A stretch of DNA of 64,000 nt from Nocardia veterana NBRC 100344 (GCF_000308855.1 NZ_BAGM01000076.1:1-64000), one strand, 5' to 3'. Counted from the stretch's first letter, positions 51,672-60,111 are shown. The notes: a model not told the origin generated them from the sequence alone. Numbers and translations are program-made.

Positions 51672-52895
51672 TCAGTCCGGCAGTTCCCGCTGCAGTGGAA
51701 TACTCGCGCACACCCGCCACCCGCCCTCGGCCCGGCGGCCGACGTCGAGGGTGCCGCCCAGCACCGCGATTCGCTCCCGCATGCCGACGAGGCCGAGCCC
51801 GCTGCCGGAGATGCCATTACGGGCGGCGTTGTCGACCGCGTCCGCTCCGGAGCCGGGGGCGGATTCGGCGCGGGTCGAACCGGGGGCGGCGTGGGCGCGG
51901 TCGACCACCTCGACCAGCACATCGGTCTCCCGGCGGCGCACCCGCACCCACGCCTTCGGATCGGGACCCGCGTGCCGGAAGGTGTTGGTCAACGATTCCT
52001 GCACGATGCGATGCATCCCGAGACTGACCTCGGGCGCGACATCGTCGAGCTCACCGGTCAATTCCAGTTCCACCGCCAGCCCGGCGTTGCGCATCATCTC
52101 GACCACCTTCGCCAGGCCGGCCGTCCCGTGTTGCGGCAGCTGCTCCGGTGCGTGTTCGGTGCGGAGCAGTTCCACGGTGCGCCGCAGTTCACGCAAGGCC
52201 TCGCGACCGGTGGCGGCGATGGTGGCCAGGGCCTGTTCGGCGGTATCGGGATCGCGGCGCAGCGCGTATTTCGCCCCGTCGGCCTGCACGATGATCACGC
52301 TCACCGCATGCGCCACCACATCGTGCAGTTCGCGGGCGATACGGGTGCGTTCGGCGGAGACGGCGTCGTGGGCGCTGCGTTCGCGGTCGTAATCGGCCAC
52401 CGCCAGGCGGGCGGCCACCTCCGCATCGTAGGCGTGCCGGGCGCCGAGGAATTCCGCGAGCGTCCAGCACAGGGCGTAGTACATGATCAGGAAGCCGACC
52501 ACGATCGGAATCGACTGGCCGACCACGGCCAGGGAGAAGGCGCCGTCCACGGCGAGACCGACCAGATACAGCAGGCCTTCGCGCCGACCCACATAGGCGA
52601 CCAACGTGTAGAGGGCGACGCCGACGGCCAGCAGCGCGGGTGGCTGCAGATCCTCGTGCGCGACCATGCTCACCGCGCTGGTGGAAATCGACAGCACCAG
52701 CAACGCCACCGCGCTGGCCCGGGGATAGACCCGCCGCCAGATCACCGGAACCGGAATGACCAGCCCGAGGATCAGATAGCCGATCGGGTGGTCCTTGCCG
52801 CCGAGGCTGATCAGATCGAGCAGCGCCAGAGCGGCGGCCAGGATGGAATCGGCGACCAAGGGTTTGCCGCGGAGCCACAGACTGAATCGGCGCAC
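51672..52895 (-). CDS. Sensor histidine kinase, HisKA_3 type
   Basis: 407 residues, GTG start at 52895. The N-terminal half has about five membrane helices (residues 15-160) without a large external sensor loop. The HisKA_3 dimerisation box RIARELHDVVAHAVSVI holds the phosphorylated His near residue 208. The HATPase domain (about 290-400) has the N-box HRIVQESLTNTFRHA and G-box GLGLVGMRERI. It resembles DesK/NarX-like kinases that sense membrane state. It is encoded just before its response regulator. Confidence 0.94.
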   Translation of the reverse strand: MRRFSLWLRGKPLVADSILAAALALLDLISLGGKDHPIGYLILGLVIPVPVIWRRVYPRASAVALLVLSISTSAVSMVAHEDLQPPALLAVGVALYTLVAYVGRREGLLYLVGLAVDGAFSLAVVGQSIPIVVGFLIMYYALCWTLAEFLGARHAYDAEVAARLAVADYDRERSAHDAVSAERTRIARELHDVVAHAVSVIIVQADGAKYALRRDPDTAEQALATIAATGREALRELRRTVELLRTEHAPEQLPQHGTAGLAKVVEMMRNAGLAVELELTGELDDVAPEVSLGMHRIVQESLTNTFRHAGPDPKAWVRVRRRETDVLVEVVDRAHAAPGSTRAESAPGSGADAVDNAARNGISGSGLGLVGMRERIAVLGGTLDVGRRAEGGWRVCASIPLQRELPD

Positions 52896-52976
52896 GCGTT
52901 CAGCCTAGGTGGCGCCTGCGTCACATCCGGCCACCACGATTTGCCCCGGGCCCCGGACTCTGATTGTGTCGCCGCC

Positions 52977-53744
52977 GTGGGCGTGGCGGATTGGGCGGTG
53001 TTGCTGCCGGCGGCCGCCGCCGCGGGCTGGGTCGATGCGGTGGTCGGTGGCGGCGGGTTGATCATCCTGCCGACCCTGCTCCTGGTGGCGCCGACGCTGT
53101 CCCCGCAGACCGCGCTGGGCACCAACAAGATCGCCGGCGTGGCCGGTACCGGCGCCGCGGCGGTCACCCTCGCCCGCCGGGTGCCGATGCGGTGGCGGCT
53201 GCTGCTACCGGGCGCGGTCATCGCGGCGGGTGCGGCGGCCGCGGGATCGGCGGCGGTCGCGCTGATCGATCGGCGCTATTTCATCCCGATCGTGATGGTG
53301 GTGCTGATCGGTGTCGCGACCGTGGTCACGCTGCGGCCGTCGATCGGGGTCACGGTCGCCACCCATCCGCCGACCCGGCGGCGCACGATTCTCGTGGTCG
53401 GGCTGGGCGCGGGTCTGATCGGCGCCTACGACGGACTGCTCGGCCCGGGGACCGGCACCTTCCTCATCATCACGTTCGCGACCCTGCTGGGCACGGAATT
53501 CGTGCGAGCGGCGGCGATGGCGAAGGTGATCAACTGCGGGTCGAACATGGGCTCGCTGATCCTGCTGGGCGCCACCGGACACATCATCTGGTCGATCGGG
53601 CTGGCGATGGCGGCGGCCAATATCGCGGGCGCCGTGGTGGGTTCGCGGATGGCGATCGCCCGGGGCGCCGGATTCGTGCGGGCGGTGTTGCTGATCGTCG
53701 TCGCGGCCATGGTGATCCGCCTGGGCTGGCAGCAGTTCGGCTGA
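52977..53744 (+). CDS. TSUP (TauE/SafE) family permease
   Basis: 255 residues with GTG 52977 (or GTG 52983, two codons later); neither has a strong ribosome site. It is nearly all hydrophobic, with seven or eight membrane helices. Family repeats are visible: GWVDAVVGGGGLIILPTL at the start, LGTNKIAGVAGTGAAAV, and in the second half GAYDGLLGPGTGTFLII and AMAKVINCGSNMGSL. TSUP proteins export or import sulfite, sulfoacetate or related small anions; the substrate here is unknown. It converges on the TetR gene, 7 bp away. Confidence 0.9.
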   Translation: MGVADWAVLLPAAAAAGWVDAVVGGGGLIILPTLLLVAPTLSPQTALGTNKIAGVAGTGAAAVTLARRVPMRWRLLLPGAVIAAGAAAAGSAAVALIDRRYFIPIVMVVLIGVATVVTLRPSIGVTVATHPPTRRRTILVVGLGAGLIGAYDGLLGPGTGTFLIITFATLLGTEFVRAAAMAKVINCGSNMGSLILLGATGHIIWSIGLAMAAANIAGAVVGSRMAIARGAGFVRAVLLIVVAAMVIRLGWQQFG

Positions 53745-53751
53745 GCCCCGA

Positions 53752-54405
53752 TCAGCACCGAGCTTCGGCGGTCAGGTGCCTGCCCGCCGACAGCCACGGC
53801 GCGAGCACCCGGGAGGTGGTTTCGCGGATCGTGCGATGCAGCCGCTCACCGTCCTCGATCGCGTGGCGCCCCTGGAACAACACCGTCAGGGCGCCCGACA
53901 CCGCGCCGACGACCGCCCCGACCAGCGCGGCGGCGCCGACCTCGTCGAGTTCGTCCGGGAAGGCGGCGCGCAGCTGACGAGCGATTTCCTGCTGGGCGGC
54001 CAATTGCGCGTGCGCGGCGCGGCCGCTGACGGCCGGAACCGTGCGCGACACCTGCGCGCGCAGCACCGCGATCCGGGCGGCGAGGTCGTCGCCGAGGTGG
54101 TCGCCCGGATTGTCGCCCGCGGCGCGCAGCGCCCGCAGCAGCACTTCCACGGGGCGCTCGTCGTGGCGGCGGCTCGCGATGGCCGCGACGGCGGCCGTCA
54201 CGCGTTCATCGGGCTCGGGGAACAGCAGTTCCTCTTTGCTCTCGAAATAGTTGAAGAACGTTCTGGTGCCCACCTCGGCCGCGGCGGCGATGTCGGCGAC
54301 GGTGGTCGCCTCGTAGCCGCGGGATTCGAACAGATCGGCGGCAGCCTCGAGGAGGGCGCGGCGGGTGCGTTCCCGCTTGCGGTCACGGAGTGCGGATGGC
54401 GGCAC
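53752..54405 (-). CDS. TetR-family transcriptional regulator
   Basis: 217 residues with the GTG at 54405 (VPPSALRDRKRERTRRALL); the frame is open to 54522 but the extra sequence is not conserved-looking. HTH in residues 10-60: ALLEAAADLFESRGYEATTV, then DIAAAAEVGTRTFFNYFESKEEL. The ligand domain carries no recognisable signature. It is divergent from tldD (54612). The 206-bp region between them contains a nested inverted repeat at 54491-54523 that could be its operator. Confidence 0.88.
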   Translation of the reverse strand: MPPSALRDRKRERTRRALLEAAADLFESRGYEATTVADIAAAAEVGTRTFFNYFESKEELLFPEPDERVTAAVAAIASRRHDERPVEVLLRALRAAGDNPGDHLGDDLAARIAVLRAQVSRTVPAVSGRAAHAQLAAQQEIARQLRAAFPDELDEVGAAALVGAVVGAVSGALTVLFQGRHAIEDGERLHRTIRETTSRVLAPWLSAGRHLTAEARC

Positions 54406-54490
54406 GCGGGCAGACAGTACGCCATCGGCGGCGAAACCTGCGGCAGGCTGGGCGTTTCGCGCGCGTTTCAGTCCGTGCGACAGCGCATTT

Positions 54491-54523
54491 CGTGCATGTT
54501 TGCATCGTGTGCAGATATGCACG
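54491..54523. promoter_or_regulatory. Nested inverted repeat CGTGCAT-N19-ATGCACG
   Basis: Outer 7-bp arms are perfect; inside lies a further TGCA-TCGTG-TGCA dyad. It sits in the shared upstream region of a TetR gene and tldD, so it is a candidate operator for that TetR protein. Confidence 0.4.
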
Positions 54524-54611
54524 GCGTGTCGCGTTGGCTCTCAGCGCGTTTCGCGGGGCCGGTCGGGGAATCTGTTGAACCGGTCCTCGTTCAGCAATTA
54601 GCGTAGGCCGG

Positions 54612-56135
54612 GTGAGCATCGCAGCTGCGACCGTGGACGAACAGTTCCGCGCGCTACCCCTGGCCGTCCTCTCCGATGCGGCGCTGTCGGCAGCGCGCGC
54701 GGCCGGGGCCGAACACGCCGATCTGCGGGTGCACCGGCTGGTGACGCAGTCGATCCGGCTGCGCGACGGCCGGGTGGAATCGATCGACAACGCGGTCGAC
54801 CTCGGGTTCGCGGTCCGCGTGCTCGTCGACGGCACCTGGGGTTTCGCCTCGCACTGCGAATTGACCCCGGAGACCGCGACCGCGATGGCCCGGCGCGCGG
54901 TCACGGTCGCCGCGACGGTGCGCGCCCTCAACCGGGAACGGGTCGAACTCGCCGACGAGCCGGTGTACCGCGACGTGTCCTGGGTGTCGTCCTACGACGT
55001 GGACCCGTTCGTCGTGCCCACACCGGACAAGGTCGCGCTGCTACAGGACTATTCGCAGCGGCTGGCCACCGCCGCGGGCGTCGACCATGTCACCGCCTCG
55101 GTCCTGCAGGTCAAGGAGCAGACCTACTACGCCGATACCGCGGGATCGACGATCACCCAGCAGCGGGTACGGCTGCACCCGCAACTCGAGGCGATCACCG
55201 TGGACGCGGCCACCGGCGGCTTCGAGTCGATGCGAACCCTCGCCGCCCCGGCCGGCCGCGGCTGGGAGTACGTGACCGGCGCGGACGGAGTCTGGCACTG
55301 GGACGAGGAATTGGCGCGGATCCCGGAGTGGCTGGCCGAGAAGATCGCGGCGCCCTCGGTCACGCCGGGACCCGCGGATCTGGTGATCGACCCGACCAAC
55401 CTGTGGCTGACCATTCACGAGTCGATCGGCCACGCCACCGAGTACGACCGCGCGATCGGCTACGAATCCGCCTATGCCGGAACCTCCTTCGCCACCCCGG
55501 ACAAGCTGGGAACCTTGCGCTACGGCACCCCGGTCATGCACGTGACGGGTGATCGCACCCAGGAGTACGGACTGGCGACGGTCGGATACGACGACGAAGG
55601 TGTGGCCGGGCAACGGTGGGATCTGGTTCGCGACGGCATCCTGGTCGGCTATCAGCTCGACCGCGCCTTCGCGCCCCGCGCGGGTGTCGCCCGGTCCAAC
55701 GGCTGCTCCTACGCCGACTCGGCCCATCACGTGCCGATCCAGCGGATGGCCAACGTCTCCCTGCAGCCCGATCCGGTCGCCGACACCAGCACCGCCGACT
55801 TGATCGCGCGCGTCGAGGACGGAATCTACATCGTCGGCGACCGCTCCTGGTCGATCGATATGCAGCGCTACAACTTCCAGTTCACCGGGCAGCGGTTCTT
55901 CCGGATCCGCAACGGCCGGCTCGCGGGCCAACTGCGCGATGTCGCCTACCAGGCGACCACCACCGACTTCTGGGGTTCGATGGAGGCGGTCGGCGGTCCC
56001 TCGACCTGGGTGCTGGGCGGAGCGTTCAACTGCGGCAAGGCCCAACCCGGGCAGGTGGCGGCCGTCTCGCACGGTTGTCCGTCGGTGCTGGTACGCGGCG
56101 TCAACATTCTCAACACCCGCCAGGAGGCGGGGTGA
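54612..56135 (+). CDS. tldD: TldD family metalloprotease
   Basis: 507 residues, GTG start at 54612. It shows the TldD zinc-site motif HESIGH (HExxxH) near residue 273 in LTIHESIGHATEYD, followed by SYADSAHHVPIQRM and the closing GGAFNCGKAQPGQ / SHGCPSVLVRGVNI, all family hallmarks. In E. coli TldD and PmbA (TldE) form a heterodimeric protease that degrades unfolded peptides and matures some RiPPs. The partner gene follows at 56323 on the same strand. The TGA stop lies inside the first unit of a 72-bp tandem repeat that separates the pair. Confidence 0.95.
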   Translation: MSIAAATVDEQFRALPLAVLSDAALSAARAAGAEHADLRVHRLVTQSIRLRDGRVESIDNAVDLGFAVRVLVDGTWGFASHCELTPETATAMARRAVTVAATVRALNRERVELADEPVYRDVSWVSSYDVDPFVVPTPDKVALLQDYSQRLATAAGVDHVTASVLQVKEQTYYADTAGSTITQQRVRLHPQLEAITVDAATGGFESMRTLAAPAGRGWEYVTGADGVWHWDEELARIPEWLAEKIAAPSVTPGPADLVIDPTNLWLTIHESIGHATEYDRAIGYESAYAGTSFATPDKLGTLRYGTPVMHVTGDRTQEYGLATVGYDDEGVAGQRWDLVRDGILVGYQLDRAFAPRAGVARSNGCSYADSAHHVPIQRMANVSLQPDPVADTSTADLIARVEDGIYIVGDRSWSIDMQRYNFQFTGQRFFRIRNGRLAGQLRDVAYQATTTDFWGSMEAVGGPSTWVLGGAFNCGKAQPGQVAAVSHGCPSVLVRGVNILNTRQEAG

Positions 56136-56285
56136 GCGAAAATCGGCGCAGCCGCCCACCTCGCCGACCGGGCGCGGGTGTCCCGCAAAACACAGCAGGC
56201 GGGGTGAGCCAAAATCCGCGCAGCCGCCCACCTCGCCGACCGGGCGCGGGTGTCCCGCAAAACACAGCAGGCGGGGTGAGCGACA
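56125..56285. repeat. 72-bp tandem repeat, two full units plus a partial third
   Basis: Units start at 56125, 56197 and 56269 (the last about 17 bp, then divergent). Units 1 and 2 differ at only a few bases. Each begins AGGCGGGGTGAGC, and in unit 1 this contains the tldD stop codon. The body includes an imperfect stem: CACC, GCC, then GGGC and GGGTG on the other side. The period is a multiple of three, so the frame stays open through the array, but nothing suggests translation past the tldD stop. It occupies most of the tldD-pmbA gap. Confidence 0.92.
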
Positions 56286-56322
56286 TTTCCGCAGCCACTC
56301 ACACAGCACAGGAGGCCGATCG

Positions 56323-57717
56323 GTGGCGATGATTCACGGCGGCGAGGTCGTCGAGCGGGCGTTGGCGGCCGCACGCGCGGACGAGACGATCGTCATCGTC
56401 ACCGACGCCTCGGAAGCTTCGCTGCGCTGGGCGGGCAATTCCATGACCACCAACGGCGCCTCGACCTCGCGGTCCTGGTCGGTGGTATCCATTCTGCGCG
56501 ACGGCCCGCACGCCGCCCGGGTCGGCAGCGTCGGCTCGACCAGTGTCGAACCCGGCGATATCGAAGCGGTGGTCCGCAGCGCGGAGGAGGCGGCGCGCAC
56601 GGCCGAACCGGCCGAGGACGCGATGCCCCTGCTCGAGCCCGAGTCGGCAACCGTCCCCGCCGATCCGGCGTGGGCCGCGCCGGTCCCGGAGACCGGCATC
56701 GAGGTGTTCGTCGGTCTGGCGGGTGAGCTCGCGGTCGGATTCGCCGGTGCGGATCTGCTCTACGGCTTCGCTCACCACCAGTTGCACACCACCTGGCTGG
56801 GCACGTCCACCGGCATTCGGCGGCGGTGGACCCAGCCCACCGGATCGATCGAGATCAACGCCAAGCGCGGCGAGAACGGTGACCGGGGCAGCGCCTGGGT
56901 GGGCGCGCCGACAGCGGACTTCTCCGATGTGTCGGTGACCGCACAGCTGGCCGAGCTGAGCCGCCGCCTGGACTGGTGCGCCCGGCGGGTCGACCTGCCG
57001 GCGGGCCGCTATCCGACGCTGCTGCCGCCGTCGGCGGTGGCCGATCTGCTGATTCCGATGTGGTGGTCGATGGACGGCCGCGGCGCCCACGAGGGCCACA
57101 GCGCGTTCGCTCGTCCGGGCGGCACCCGTGTGGGCGAACGTCTCACCGAACTTCCGCTCACGTTGTACTCCGATCCGACCGCGGCCGGGGTGGAGTATCA
57201 GCCGTTCGTGGCGACTGCCGCGTCGTCGGAGACCACCTCGGTGTTCGACAACGGGCTGGCCGCGGACCGCGTCGACTGGCTGCGCGACGGGGTGATCACG
57301 TCGCTGATCCATCCCCGCGCGGTGGCCGCGAAATACGACGCGCCGGTGACCGTCGCCGGTGACAATCTGCTGCTCACCGGCGGTTCGGATCGCACGCTGG
57401 AGCAGATGATCGCCGAGACCGAACGTGGCCTGCTGCTCACCTGTCTGTGGTACATCCGTGAGGTCGACCCGGCCACGCTGTTGCAGACCGGCTTGACGCG
57501 CGACGGTGTGTATCTGGTGGAGGACGGTGCGGTGACCGCGGCGGTCAACAACTTCCGCTTCAACGAGAGCCCGCTCGATCTGCTGCGGCGCGCCACCGAG
57601 GTGGGCCGGACCGAGATCACGCTGCCGCGGGAATGGAAGGACTGGTTCACCCGGACGGCGATGCCGCCGATGCGCATTCCCGACTTCCACATGTCGTCGG
57701 TGAGCCAGGCGACCTGA
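56323..57717 (+). CDS. pmbA: PmbA/TldE family protein, partner of TldD
   Basis: 464 residues, GTG at 56323 with GGAGG seven bases upstream (ATG 56329 is the alternative). It lacks the HExxxH motif of TldD, as expected for the PmbA/TldE subunit, though an AHEGHSAF segment is present near residue 260. Family features: DASEASLRWAGNSMTTNG near the start, a beta-rich middle, SVFDNGLAADRVDWLRDGVI, and the end VNNFRFNESPLDLLRRATEVG. It works with TldD in the cytoplasm. It follows tldD by 187 bp, most of which is the tandem repeat. Confidence 0.92.
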   Translation: MAMIHGGEVVERALAAARADETIVIVTDASEASLRWAGNSMTTNGASTSRSWSVVSILRDGPHAARVGSVGSTSVEPGDIEAVVRSAEEAARTAEPAEDAMPLLEPESATVPADPAWAAPVPETGIEVFVGLAGELAVGFAGADLLYGFAHHQLHTTWLGTSTGIRRRWTQPTGSIEINAKRGENGDRGSAWVGAPTADFSDVSVTAQLAELSRRLDWCARRVDLPAGRYPTLLPPSAVADLLIPMWWSMDGRGAHEGHSAFARPGGTRVGERLTELPLTLYSDPTAAGVEYQPFVATAASSETTSVFDNGLAADRVDWLRDGVITSLIHPRAVAAKYDAPVTVAGDNLLLTGGSDRTLEQMIAETERGLLLTCLWYIREVDPATLLQTGLTRDGVYLVEDGAVTAAVNNFRFNESPLDLLRRATEVGRTEITLPREWKDWFTRTAMPPMRIPDFHMSSVSQAT

Positions 57718-57723
57718 CCGCGT

Positions 57724-58236
57724 TCAGCGGATCGAGCGCGGGCGCAGCCGCACGACCACCGTGCCCCGGTCCAGCGCGGCTCGCAGTTGGTCGCGGTCGA
57801 CGTTGCCGTCGGCGTCGAGGGTGATGCCGGCGAATCGGCCGTGAGTGGGGTTGTGCGCCAGGATGATTCGGTAGGGCTCGGCGATGTCGTGTTCGCCGGT
57901 GATCAGCTCCCAGTCGGCGAGCCGTTCGCGACCCCGCCAGGTGACGCGCACAGGCTCACCCGGCCGCAAGTTGCGCCGCCAGGCCGCCGCGGTGCCGATC
58001 AGCAGTGCGCCGTCGGACTCGGCGTAGCCGACCGGATGCGCGTAGACGCGACCCGTTTTTCGGCCGATCACCGTGATGATCAGCAATTTTCCGCTGAGCA
58101 GCCGGTGCAGTGGTGAGCGCAGCAGGGTGCGCAGCACGGCGTCGACTGCGGTCTGCGTTCGCAGGCGGCCGCGACCGGGCGGTGCCGCGGCCGGGGCGCC
58201 GACCGGCGCGGATTCGGGTGTGCCGGGACCGGACAT
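57724..58236 (-). CDS. Deazaflavin(F420)-dependent nitroreductase family protein (Ddn-like)
   Basis: 170 residues from ATG 58236, with GGGAG eight bases upstream (the ATG at 58251 has none). After a Pro/Ala-rich start comes LLSGKLLIITVIGRKTGRVYAHPVGYAE, the nitroreductase split-barrel signature (TxGRKTG), then GALLIGTAAAWRRNLRPGEPVRV. The family includes the mycobacterial F420-dependent nitroreductase Ddn and F420-dependent quinone reductases. Substrate unknown. It is divergent from a TetR gene (58330), and a 28-bp palindrome lies between them, so TetR control is likely. Confidence 0.88.
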   Translation of the reverse strand: MSGPGTPESAPVGAPAAAPPGRGRLRTQTAVDAVLRTLLRSPLHRLLSGKLLIITVIGRKTGRVYAHPVGYAESDGALLIGTAAAWRRNLRPGEPVRVTWRGRERLADWELITGEHDIAEPYRIILAHNPTHGRFAGITLDADGNVDRDQLRAALDRGTVVVRLRPRSIR

Positions 58237-58254
58237 GAGCGCATCTCCCATCGC

Positions 58255-58282
58255 TATTTTTAGAGTGGATACTCAGAAAATA
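58255..58282. promoter_or_regulatory. 28-bp palindrome, probable TetR operator
   Basis: Two 12-base arms, TATTTTTAGAGT and ACTCAGAAAATA, around GGAT; 10 of 12 positions pair. It lies in the 93-bp space between the divergent F420-type reductase and TetR genes, where one bound repressor could cover both promoters. Confidence 0.7.
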
Positions 58283-58329
58283 CGACGCGGTGCGGCATAC
58301 TGCAAGGGACCTAGCCGAAAGGAGATCCG

Positions 58330-58953
58330 GTGACCGTCGAACGGACCGCGCGAACTCGCGGCCGCCCCCGCAGCGGCGTCCGGGAGGCGCTGATCAGCGC
58401 CGCGCAACAGGTCCTCACCACCTCGGGCGTGGCCCGCCTGACCACCAAGGAGGTGGCCACCCGGGCCGGGGTCGCCGAGTCGAGCATCTTCTACCATTTC
58501 GGCGATCGCACCGGTCTGCTGCAGGCCGTGGTTCAGCACCATCTGCGCCCGCTGAAGGACATGCTCACCGACACTCCGGGCGTCGAGCCCGAATCCGGCG
58601 ATCTGCGGGACGATCTGCTCCGCCTGCTGGCCGTTCTCGAGGACTTCTTCCGCAGCGCGCTGCCGGTGATCGCCGCCATCGAATCCGATGCGGAATTGCG
58701 TGCGGTCTACGCCGAGCGCAGTCGCGACCTCGACCTGGGCCCGCATCGCGCCCTGGACGCGGTGATCGCCCACCTGTCGGCGCGCCATCGGATCGTCGCC
58801 GAACCCCGGACGGCGGCGCTGCTCCTGGTCGGCGCAGCCCATCAGCGGGCGTTGCAGTCCCGCCTCAGCCCGCCGGAGGCGCAGGCCGCGCTGCCGACCC
58901 GCGAGGCGATCGCCGACGCCGCCCTACCGCTGTTCACACCCCGACAGCGCTGA
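58330..58953 (+). CDS. TetR-family transcriptional regulator
   Basis: 207 residues, GTG start at 58330 with AGGAG about six bases upstream. The HTH spans residues 18-62: ALISAAQQVLTTSGVARLTT, then KEVATRAGVAESSIFYHFGDRTGLL. The helical C-terminal domain has no known ligand signature. It is divergent from the Ddn-like gene with the 28-bp palindrome between them, a classic arrangement of a repressor with its regulated enzyme. Confidence 0.92.
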   Translation: MTVERTARTRGRPRSGVREALISAAQQVLTTSGVARLTTKEVATRAGVAESSIFYHFGDRTGLLQAVVQHHLRPLKDMLTDTPGVEPESGDLRDDLLRLLAVLEDFFRSALPVIAAIESDAELRAVYAERSRDLDLGPHRALDAVIAHLSARHRIVAEPRTAALLLVGAAHQRALQSRLSPPEAQAALPTREAIADAALPLFTPRQR

Positions 58954-58969
58954 GCGGCCGGAAACCGAC

Positions 58970-59233
58970 TCAGGCCGAGGCACTCAACCCGGCGGACTGC
59001 CACACCTCGGCCAACTCCTGCAGCGGCACCCCCAGCGCCGCACCGAGCCCGACGATGGTGCCGAAGGCCGGACTGGGCAGCCGGCCCGATTCGATCTTGC
59101 GCAGCGTTTCCGGCGAGATCCCGGCCGCCCGTGCGATCGCGACCGGGTCCCGATCGCCCCGGACCGCCCGCAGATGCGCGCCGAGACGTCGGCCGGCTTC
59201 GATCTGGGCGGGGGTCAACGGAAGACGAACCAT
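58970..59233 (-). CDS. Small Xre-family HTH regulator
   Basis: 87 residues from ATG 59233, a single HTH domain: LGAHLRAVRGDRDPVAIARAAGIS, then PETLRKIESGRLPSPAFGTI and a final helix. No ribosome site is seen; TATCCT (59245-59240, minus) lies close enough to the ATG for a leaderless transcript. It is divergent from a methionine aminopeptidase gene, and two near-identical palindromes (59251-59264, 59280-59293) lie between them. The upstream antisense extension of the frame to 60067 is not coding. Confidence 0.88.
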   Translation of the reverse strand: MVRLPLTPAQIEAGRRLGAHLRAVRGDRDPVAIARAAGISPETLRKIESGRLPSPAFGTIVGLGAALGVPLQELAEVWQSAGLSASA

Positions 59234-59250
59234 GCGCTCAGGATAGGACT

Positions 59251-59264
59251 GGTATTCAAATACC
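59251..59264. promoter_or_regulatory. Operator copy 1, GGTATT-CA-AATACC
   Basis: Perfect 6-bp arms around two bases, 18 bp upstream of the Xre start codon. It shares GGTAT....ATACC with the second site 29 bp away. Confidence 0.7.
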
Positions 59265-59279
59265 GCCACCGCTACAGTC

Positions 59280-59293
59280 GGTATATAAATACC
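59280..59293. promoter_or_regulatory. Operator copy 2, GGTATATAAATACC, overlapping the probable map -10
   Basis: GGTAT/ATACC arms with a TATAAA core about 20 bases before the methionine aminopeptidase start. The core could serve as its -10 element, so binding here would block that promoter. Confidence 0.7.
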
Positions 59294-59308
59294 AACCTGG
59301 GAGGTTAC

Positions 59309-60076
59309 GTGGTCGAACTGAAGACACCCGCCGAAATCGAGCGGATGCGGGTGGCCGGGCGGTTCGTGGCGGAAGTGCTCGCGGAATTGCGCGAGCTCGC
59401 CGACATCGGAGTGAATCTGCTCGATCTGGAACAACACGTGCGCCGGCGCATTCGCGAACGCGATGCGGTGTCGTGCTATTGGGACTACGCGCCGTCGTTC
59501 GGGCGCGGTCCCTTCCGCAATACCGTCTGCCTGTCGGTCAACGACGCCGTCCTGCACGGACTCCCCTACGACTATCGCCTGCGCGACGGCGATGTGCTGA
59601 CCATGGACCTGGCGGTATCGGTGGACGGATGGGTCGCCGATGCCGCCGTCACCACGATCGTCGGCGCCGCGGACCCCGAGGACGCGCGGCTGGTCGCCGC
59701 CACCGAGGAGGCACTGGCCGCTGCCGTGGCGGCGGCCCGCCCCGGTGGCCGCCTCGGCGACATCTCGGCGGCGATCGCTGCCGTCGCGCGCGCATACGGT
59801 TACCGCGTCAACACCGAATTCGGGGGCCATGGCCTGGGCCGGACCATGCACGAGGATCCGCATGTGCCGAACGCCGGACGCGCGGGCCGCGGCATGCGCC
59901 TGACCTCGGGACTGACCCTCGCGATCGAACCGTGGTTCGCCCGGGGCACCGACCGGATCGTCGTCGATCCCGACGGCTGGACCATCCGCTCGGCCGACGG
60001 CTCCCGCACCGCCCACTCCGAGCACACCGTGGCGATCACCGACGAGGGGCCCGAAATCCTCACGCACGCGGCGTAA
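59309..60076 (+). CDS. map: Methionine aminopeptidase, type I
   Basis: 255 residues from GTG 59309, chosen because GGGAGG lies five bases upstream; the frame is open to 59174 without support. Metal ligands are visible in the expected order: Asp in LTMDLAVSVDG and VADAAVTT, His in GGHGLGRTMHEDP, Glu in AIEPW, Glu in HSEHTVAI. The substrate-side His is in NDAVLHGLP. It removes N-terminal methionine in the cytoplasm. Actinobacteria commonly carry more than one map; this one has its own divergent Xre regulator and paired operators, which is unusual for a housekeeping copy. A split-barrel gene follows 35 bp downstream. Confidence 0.95.
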   Translation: MVELKTPAEIERMRVAGRFVAEVLAELRELADIGVNLLDLEQHVRRRIRERDAVSCYWDYAPSFGRGPFRNTVCLSVNDAVLHGLPYDYRLRDGDVLTMDLAVSVDGWVADAAVTTIVGAADPEDARLVAATEEALAAAVAAARPGGRLGDISAAIAAVARAYGYRVNTEFGGHGLGRTMHEDPHVPNAGRAGRGMRLTSGLTLAIEPWFARGTDRIVVDPDGWTIRSADGSRTAHSEHTVAITDEGPEILTHAA

Positions 60077-60111
60077 TTCACCCGGCTTCCCGGGGCGTAG
60101 GCTGTGCGATC

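Noticed and set aside
50346..52976. Upstream extension of the TSUP permease frame over the two-component genes
   Set aside because: Only the last 255 codons look like a membrane protein; the rest is antisense to fxsA, the response regulator and the kinase.
56125..56285. CRISPR array
   Set aside because: Units are contiguous with no spacers between them; it is a simple tandem duplication.
57055..57110. HEGH segment in PmbA as a second metalloprotease site
   Set aside because: It does not fit the HExxxH spacing of TldD, and PmbA/TldE subunits are known to lack the zinc motif.
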